A stretch of 64,000 nucleotides of DNA from contig JAZOUD010000110.1 in the NCBI GenBank assembly GCA_045658005.1, positions 11,720 through 75,719 of the forward strand, in the 5' to 3' direction. Below, piece by piece: positions 59,604 to 64,000 of this stretch (its first letter is position 1; the number at the start of each line of letters is the position of its first letter). Made by a program: the position numbers and the translations under genes. The DNA is from UBA2862 sp045658005. Lineage in GTDB: Bacteria > Bacillota > Clostridia > Christensenellales > Aristaeellaceae. Under the pieces are notes generated by a model. That model was not told the DNA's origin. It did not search any database and saw nothing but the letters and a program-made list of their open reading frames with translations.

Positions 59604-60649
59604 CAGCCGTTCGCACCTCCCATGGCGTCGTCCACGATGATCTGGCAGAGGGTGTTGTAGTCGATGCCCGCGGCGGCGGCCTCCTGGGGCACCAGGCTGG
59701 TGGGCGTCATGCCCGGCAGCGTGTTGATCTCCAGGAAGTAGATCTCCCCCGCCTCAGTGAGTATGAAGTCGGTCCTCGAATAGGTTTGCAGCTCCAGCAG
59801 CTTGTGTACCTTCAGCGCCGTGGCCCCCAGCATGCGCTCGGTATCGGGCGCCACGGGCGCGGGACAGATCTCCACCGCCGCGCCGGCCTGGTACTTGTTC
59901 TTATAGTCGTAGAAGCCCCCGCGGGGAATGATCTCGATGGAGGGCAGCGCCCTGCCCTGCAGCACGCCCACCTGGACCTCGCGCCCAGCCACGTACTCCT
60001 CGACAATCACGCGGCCCAGGCCCACGTTTTCGCGCAGGGCCTTTTCCAGTTCCCCGCGGCTGTGGGCGATGGCCACGCCGATGCTGGAGCCGCTGTCCAC
60101 GGGCTTGACCACACAGGGCAGCTTCAGCTCGCCACACAGCGCCTCGATCTGGCTGTCCTTGTAGTAAAGCAGGCGCCACTGGGGGGTCTTGACTCCCGCG
60201 CCGCGCACCAGCTGCTTGGTCAGGTCCTTGTCCATGGCGATGGCGCTGCCCAGATAGCCGCTGCCGGTGTAGGGCACGCCCATCAGATCCAGCGCGGCCT
60301 GTATGCGGCCGTCCTCGCCGCAGGCGCCGTGCAGCGCCAGGAACACCACGTCCGCCAGCGCGCAAAGCTCAAATACCCCCTTGCCCACCTTGCTGGGGCT
60401 CTGCCACTTTCGCGACCGGCGCACGGCCTCCAGATCAGGGGCCTGTTCGGAGACGCTGGTTTCTCCCAGCGGGGGGAGCAGCTCGAACAGCCGCGCCGGC
60501 TCGACGTCGTAATCCTCCAGGCCGTAGAACATATCCACCATCACGGCCCTGTGACCCAGCTTGCGCAGCGCGCCGCAGATCAGCGTGCCGCTGGAGAGGG
60601 ATACATTGCGCTCCATGCTCAGTCCGCCGCACAGCACGACGATATTCAT
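59603..60649 (-). CDS. ddl: D-alanine:D-alanine ligase
   Basis: 348 residues, GGAGGCG upstream. ATP-grasp enzyme: LHGACGEDGRIQ, the PCVVKPVDSGSSIGVAIA glycine-rich block, VEEYVAGREV and YFLEINTLPGMTPTSL with the metal ligands. It makes the dipeptide for MurF. A TATAAT on the minus strand at 60692-60687 is the likely -10; a good -35 is not obvious. Confidence 0.96.
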   Translation of the reverse strand: MNIVVLCGGLSMERNVSLSSGTLICGALRKLGHRAVMVDMFYGLEDYDVEPARLFELLPPLGETSVSEQAPDLEAVRRSRKWQSPSKVGKGVFELCALADVVFLALHGACGEDGRIQAALDLMGVPYTGSGYLGSAIAMDKDLTKQLVRGAGVKTPQWRLLYYKDSQIEALCGELKLPCVVKPVDSGSSIGVAIAHSRGELEKALRENVGLGRVIVEEYVAGREVQVGVLQGRALPSIEIIPRGGFYDYKNKYQAGAAVEICPAPVAPDTERMLGATALKVHKLLELQTYSRTDFILTEAGEIYFLEINTLPGMTPTSLVPQEAAAAGIDYNTLCQIIVDDAMGGANG

Positions 60650-60796
60650 AGGCGTTTCGCCTCCATTATTTTACATCAATATATGGATTATATCACAAAT
60701 GCCCCCACACATCAGCCGCTTTTCTGAAAAGGCGCTATATTTAACAGTATGACGGGGGTCGGCGTTGCGTGCATCGGGTCAAGCCGGATTTACCAT

Positions 60797-60825
60797 TTGA
60801 TTTTTTAACGTATTTATGATATGAT
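60797..60825 (+). promoter_or_regulatory. Promoter of the Nudix-like gene
   Basis: TTGATT (60797-60802), 17-bp spacer, TATGAT (60820-60825). Confidence 0.65.
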
Positions 60826-60853
60826 ATGTCCGTCTAAAGGAAGGTGATACACT

Positions 60854-61285
60854 ATGTCAGGCGCGATTCGCAGCTGTGCAGGCGGCGTCGTGTTCTACGG
60901 CGACGAGGTATTCCTGCTGATGAGCGACCGCGGCGAGTGGGTGATGCCGAAGGGCGTCATACGAAATTGCAACCGCTCCAACGACGTGGCGCTCTGGCGG
61001 GTGGAGGACGAGGCGGGCATTCACGCCGAGATCATCGGCATCGCCGGAAATACCCGATACGACTTCTTCTCCGAGGGTCGGGGAAAGGAAATCAGCAATC
61101 GCATACAGTGGTTCGTGATGCGGGCCCTCGACCGGACATTCCACGTCTCCTACGACCAGGGCTTCCTGAACGGCAACTACTATCCCGTGGAAAAGGCCAG
61201 GGAGATGCTGACCTACGCCGGGGACAGGCCGATTCTGGACAACGCTTGGGCAATATACACCGAAAACAGGAAACGGGCCGAATAG
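60854..61285 (+). CDS. Nudix-fold protein with degenerate catalytic box
   Basis: 143 residues, GGAAGGTGA upstream. SCAGGVVFYGDEVFLLMSDRG and WVMPKGVI are the start of a Nudix fold, but the box GX5EX7REUXEEXGU reads GVIRNCN, then WRVEDEAGI: the first glutamate is Asn, RE is WR and one of EE is Asp. Key magnesium ligands are thus missing, so it may bind rather than hydrolyse nucleotides. Single-gene unit before spo0A. Confidence 0.78.
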   Translation: MSGAIRSCAGGVVFYGDEVFLLMSDRGEWVMPKGVIRNCNRSNDVALWRVEDEAGIHAEIIGIAGNTRYDFFSEGRGKEISNRIQWFVMRALDRTFHVSYDQGFLNGNYYPVEKAREMLTYAGDRPILDNAWAIYTENRKRAE

Positions 61286-61298
61286 CATTTACTCACTA

Positions 61299-61347
61299 TA
61301 AAAATATATCTCTCGCATTGCATGCAATGCGAGGGATATATTTTATA
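61299..61347 (+). terminator. Terminator of the Nudix-like gene
   Basis: A palindrome CTCGCATTGC/GCAATGCGAG (61312-61333) extended by AAAATATATC/GATATATTTT; T-run follows. May act for both strands as spo0A converges. Confidence 0.85.
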
Positions 61348-61408
61348 GTCATCCCGTTCTGCCATGCGATCCTGAATTGATCGGGGCTGGCCCGGTCAAT
61401 TCTACGTG

Positions 61409-62173
61409 TTACGCCGTCTTCCGCACGGCCAGCTTGTCGGAGATCATCGCGATGAATTCGCCGTTGGTGGGCTTGTCCTCCCTTGCAAAGACACGGTGGC
61501 CGTACATCTGGTTGACCGCCTCCAGCCGGCCCCGGCTCCAGGCCACCTCGATGGCGTGGCGCATGGCCCGCTCCACCTTGCTGGCGGAGGTATCGAACTT
61601 TCGGGCGATGCCGGGGTACAGCTCCTTGGTAATGCGGTTGATCACGTCGTGGTTCTCCAGCACCATGTGCACCGCCTCCCGCAGGTATTGATAGCCCTTG
61701 ATGTGGGCGGGTATGCCCAGGGTAAGGAAGAGGTTCGTGATCTGCTCGTCCATGCTCTCCTCCCCTGCCTCAGGGGCGGCGGCGACGGCCTGGGGCTGGT
61801 CCCGGGCAATTTCGACGATGCGCGCATACAGAAGGTTCATGTCGAAGGGCTTCACCATGTAATAGCTGGCCCCCAGGCGTATAGCACGCATGATGAAGTC
61901 GTCCCTGGCCAGCCCGGTCAGCACGATCACCCTCGGTCGCAGCGCCGCCTCCATGCCGTTCAGCGCCTCCAGCGTCATAAAGCCGTCCCTCCGCGGCATG
62001 ATGATGTCCATCACCAGTATGTCCGGCCCGTATTGGCGCACACAGTCAGGGATCTCCTCCCCGTCTGAGACCGCCGCCACCACCTCGATATCCGGCTTCC
62101 GGGAGAGATAATCCGTCAAGAGCCTCAGTATGTTCAGATTGTCATCCGCCAGCATCACACGTATCCTGTCCAT
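61409..62173 (-). CDS. spo0A: Sporulation response regulator Spo0A
   Basis: 254 residues from ATG 62173 with AAGGAAGA. Receiver domain with DD at 10-11 and the phosphorylated D56 in LVMDIIMP, K in MVKPFD, then a Spo0A DNA-binding domain with TSASKVERAMRHAIEVAWSRG carrying the recognition helix. Phosphorylated Spo0A starts sporulation. The usual upstream spoIVB is not there; a PrsA-like gene and a palindromic repeat are. The repeat arm TTTGTCGCG just upstream resembles a Spo0A box (TTTGTCGAA) but is a dispersed element. Confidence 0.96.
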   Translation of the reverse strand: MDRIRVMLADDNLNILRLLTDYLSRKPDIEVVAAVSDGEEIPDCVRQYGPDILVMDIIMPRRDGFMTLEALNGMEAALRPRVIVLTGLARDDFIMRAIRLGASYYMVKPFDMNLLYARIVEIARDQPQAVAAAPEAGEESMDEQITNLFLTLGIPAHIKGYQYLREAVHMVLENHDVINRITKELYPGIARKFDTSASKVERAMRHAIEVAWSRGRLEAVNQMYGHRVFAREDKPTNGEFIAMISDKLAVRKTA

Positions 62174-62240
62174 ATCTGTCTTCCTTTCGTCATTTGAGTT
62201 GGAAGTATATATGCGGGTGGATGACAGGATATGATAAAAT

Positions 62241-62289
62241 ACTGATTTGTCGCGGCGCGACAAATCAGTATTCAATTAGGAATTAGGAA
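62241..62289. repeat. Palindromic repeat plus ATTAGGAATT units upstream of spo0A
   Basis: ACTGATTTGTCGCG and CGCGACAAATCAGT form a near-perfect hairpin (62240-62266), followed by AATTAGGAATTAGGAAT (62273-62289). It combines both repeat types found at 4658-4772. Confidence 0.7.
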
Positions 62290-62315
62290 TGGCTCTGTCG
62301 GTACGCTCGGGCCCG

Positions 62316-63650
62316 TCAGTATTTCAGCAGTTCCGGATGCGTTTCGATTTCATATTCCGCCTGCCAAGCATCAACCAGTCCGTTCAGCTTTTCCAGTTGA
62401 TAATAGCGCAGCGCGGCGGCGTTGAGCAGCTGCTTTTCGTCTTCGGTCAACACGTGCGCCCCCGCAGGCGCGTCGCCCACGTAGCAGATGATGTGCACGC
62501 CCTGCTCGGTGACCACGGGGTCGGAGATGTCCCCCGGCTTGACCAGCGCCGCTGCGGCAGCCTTGAAGTCCTCCGGCCACTGCTGGGAATCCGGGTGGAA
62601 GAGATAGCCGTCGCCGGAGATGTTGCGCTCGGTCTTGTCGGTGCTGTAGCGGTTTACCAGGCTCTTGAAGTCGATGCCCGCGGCATACTGCTCCTTGATC
62701 TCGTCCACCTGTTCCTGTATCAGGGGCAGCGTGGCCGCCTTCAGGGCGGTCTGGTAGTCGCGCTGGGCCTCCTGAAGCGCCTTGGAGGCCTCGTCGTAGT
62801 CGGCCTTCGCCGCGGCCAGATCGTCGCTCCAGTCGCTGGCCTCGGTGGCCGCCAACGTGAGGTTCTGCAGCGCCGTGGTCATGGCCTGGGCGGCGCGCTT
62901 CAAGCGCACATTTTCCGAGGCGGCGGCATCCAGCGCGGCCTGGGGGATATCCAGCACGATCTGCCGGAGATAGCGGTAGCCCTCGGGGATGTAGAACGCC
63001 TCGTTGTTGTTCATCAGGATCTCCTGGTCGAAGCGGTCGATGTTTCCTTCGTAGGCCTCCCGGTCCGGCGCGACGAACTGCGCCTCGTAGTATTCGTCCA
63101 CCTGGGACTGCTTTAGGATGATGTCCTTGCAAAACAGCTCGATGGCCCGGTTCTGCCGGGTCTGTAGAACGATCTCGTCATAAATCGCCTCGAAGGTGTA
63201 GCCCATGCCCTCCAGCTGGGCGGTCACGGCCGCCTCGGTGACGCTCGAGTCACTCTTCTGCATCTGCTGGTAGAGCACCTGCCACAGCTCCTCATACTTG
63301 CTGCGGGCCGTCTGGTTGATGTCCTCGAGCTCCGCGTCGGTAAAGTCGTTCTTCCCCGCCTCGCTGAGCTTGTTTTCGATGACGCCCAGGCCCACGAAGC
63401 TGTCCACCGTGGCCTGCAGGCGCGCCTGCTTCTCCTCCTCACTGGGGGCGTCACCCCTCAGCATCTGGGAAAGCTCCAGCATGCTGTCCAGCGACCCCTG
63501 CAGCTGGCTTTGGGTATAGGTGAATTCTCCCACCCGCACCGCCACGGGGTCGTCCGCCGCTTCTTGGGCGGCTGCGCCCACCGGCAGCACCAGCATGAGC
63601 AGGGCACAGAGCCAGGCCAACATTCCCTGGTTGAACCGTTTGTTCATCAT
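62316..63650 (-). CDS. PrsA/parvulin-type foldase with split rotamase domain
   Basis: 444 residues. Signal peptide (1-28), a SurA/PrsA N-terminal helical domain (VGEFTYTQSQLQG, then QATVDSFVGLGVIENKL), then parvulin: GYRYLRQIVLDIPQ starts the first strand, but about 85 residues of Ala/Glu/Lys coiled coil follow before GIDFKSLVNRYSTDKT and GDISDPVVTEQGVHII. Such an insertion after the first strand is unusual. Extracytoplasmic folding of exported proteins is the likely role. No lipobox is seen. Confidence 0.82.
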   Translation of the reverse strand: MMNKRFNQGMLAWLCALLMLVLPVGAAAQEAADDPVAVRVGEFTYTQSQLQGSLDSMLELSQMLRGDAPSEEEKQARLQATVDSFVGLGVIENKLSEAGKNDFTDAELEDINQTARSKYEELWQVLYQQMQKSDSSVTEAAVTAQLEGMGYTFEAIYDEIVLQTRQNRAIELFCKDIILKQSQVDEYYEAQFVAPDREAYEGNIDRFDQEILMNNNEAFYIPEGYRYLRQIVLDIPQAALDAAASENVRLKRAAQAMTTALQNLTLAATEASDWSDDLAAAKADYDEASKALQEAQRDYQTALKAATLPLIQEQVDEIKEQYAAGIDFKSLVNRYSTDKTERNISGDGYLFHPDSQQWPEDFKAAAAALVKPGDISDPVVTEQGVHIICYVGDAPAGAHVLTEDEKQLLNAAALRYYQLEKLNGLVDAWQAEYEIETHPELLKY

Positions 63651-63666
63651 CTTTTATCCTCCTTGA

Positions 63667-64000
63667 TCAGATTGCCTTTCTCCACCTGCGCAGCGCCAGC
63701 AGCAGCGCCAGCGCGACGAGCGCCACGCCCAGGTACAGCGGCAAATTGCTGTGATCGCCGGTGTCCACCCGGTCGCGCACGGTCAGGGTGAATGCCTCGC
63801 TGACGATCTGCGTGCCGGCGGCGTCCGTCACCACGCAGCGGAAGCAGCAGCCGTCCCACTTCTTTTCGATGTTTTCACGGCTCATGGTGGGCCCGGTGAA
63901 GCCCTTCAGGTCCTCCCATTTGCCGGTCTTCGGGTTGTAGATCTGCCACTGGTAGCTGTAGGGCTTTGTTCCGCCGGTCACCTCCACGGTGAAGGCCACG
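63667..64000 (-). CDS. C-terminal end of a surface protein (5' end outside window)
   Basis: 110 residues visible. An Ig-like segment (YSYQWQIYNPKTGKWEDL, then FRCVVTDAAGTQIVSEAFTL) leads to DTGDHSNLPLYLG, a hydrophobic helix and RRWRKAI, the DTGD-type C-terminal anchor common in gut clostridia. This resembles a sortase signal with a changed motif. Its 16-base spacer to the PrsA-like gene suggests the same operon. Confidence 0.78.
   Translation of the reverse strand, partial: VAFTVEVTGGTKPYSYQWQIYNPKTGKWEDLKGFTGPTMSRENIEKKWDGCCFRCVVTDAAGTQIVSEAFTLTVRDRVDTGDHSNLPLYLGVALVALALLLALRRWRKAI

Overview
The window looks like a chromosome segment of a GC-rich, spore-forming member of the Clostridia, probably an uncultured gut lineage related to Christensenellales. 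The evidence is Spo0A, a Gram-positive CdaA/CdaR pair, a lon-ysxC pair, a reverse rubrerythrin, SecG, many TTG/GTG starts after strong Shine-Dalgarno sites, TTGACA/TATAAT promoters with 17-bp spacing, and tRNA genes with encoded CCA. Lineage is inference; no rRNA gene is present.

Layout. 1-1917: end of a cell-surface polysaccharide glycosyltransferase operon (minus). 2137-2682: reverse rubrerythrin. 2700-7600: a small defence/accessory island with a HepT/MntA toxin-antitoxin pair inserted next to a decayed copy of the udk 5' end, intact udk, a RhuM gene and an hsdM remnant that both carry in-frame internal deletions, and a stand-alone Card1-like CARF nuclease. 7783-13464: methyltransferases, a Cys-rich protein, an exported CbiK-like chelatase with a secreted partner behind a cobalamin riboswitch, and an SGNH hydrolase. 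13496-15875: c-di-AMP synthesis (cdaA, cdaR). 16136-17263: acyltransferase-like protein. 17362-22174: trpS-rsmH-tgt-(Rmt-family 16S methylase)-rsmI, an operon aimed at the ribosomal decoding site. 22382-26958: secG with a long acidic tail, leuS, small unknown genes. 26963-33176: a trmB/class II aldolase in-frame fusion, an NlpC/P60 peptidase, then cobT-cobU-cobS-second CobU-like gene-cobC (nucleotide-loop assembly of cobalamin). 33352-34857: PreA-like flavin/Fe-S enzyme. 34911-40276: a branched-chain amino acid ABC transporter operon ending in a DUF2284 gene. 40505-42192: glycolipid glycosyltransferase plus CrtO-type acyltransferase-like membrane protein. 42244-46698: lysC, ysxC, lon. 47626-48049: five tRNA genes (Val, Asp, Phe, Gly, Cys). 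48742-50089: DUF523 and aroE-like. 50255-58177: a six-gene MacAB-like export operon with three adaptor-like proteins and a large Ig-repeat secreted protein. 58242-60649: ddl-murF. 60854-61285: Nudix-like protein with a degenerate box. 61409-64000: spo0A, a PrsA-like foldase and the end of a surface protein.

How parts work together. Cobalamin appears twice: a riboswitch-controlled exported chelatase and a constitutive-looking cobTUS-C operon. The strongest candidate for something undescribed is the operon in which an ArmA/RmtB-like 16S rRNA m7G1405 methyltransferase homologue overlaps a Tgt with a changed substrate loop and sits between rsmH and rsmI, the two enzymes that modify C1402 in the same rRNA helix. 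The second is the three-adaptor MacB-type operon with its Ig-repeat protein.
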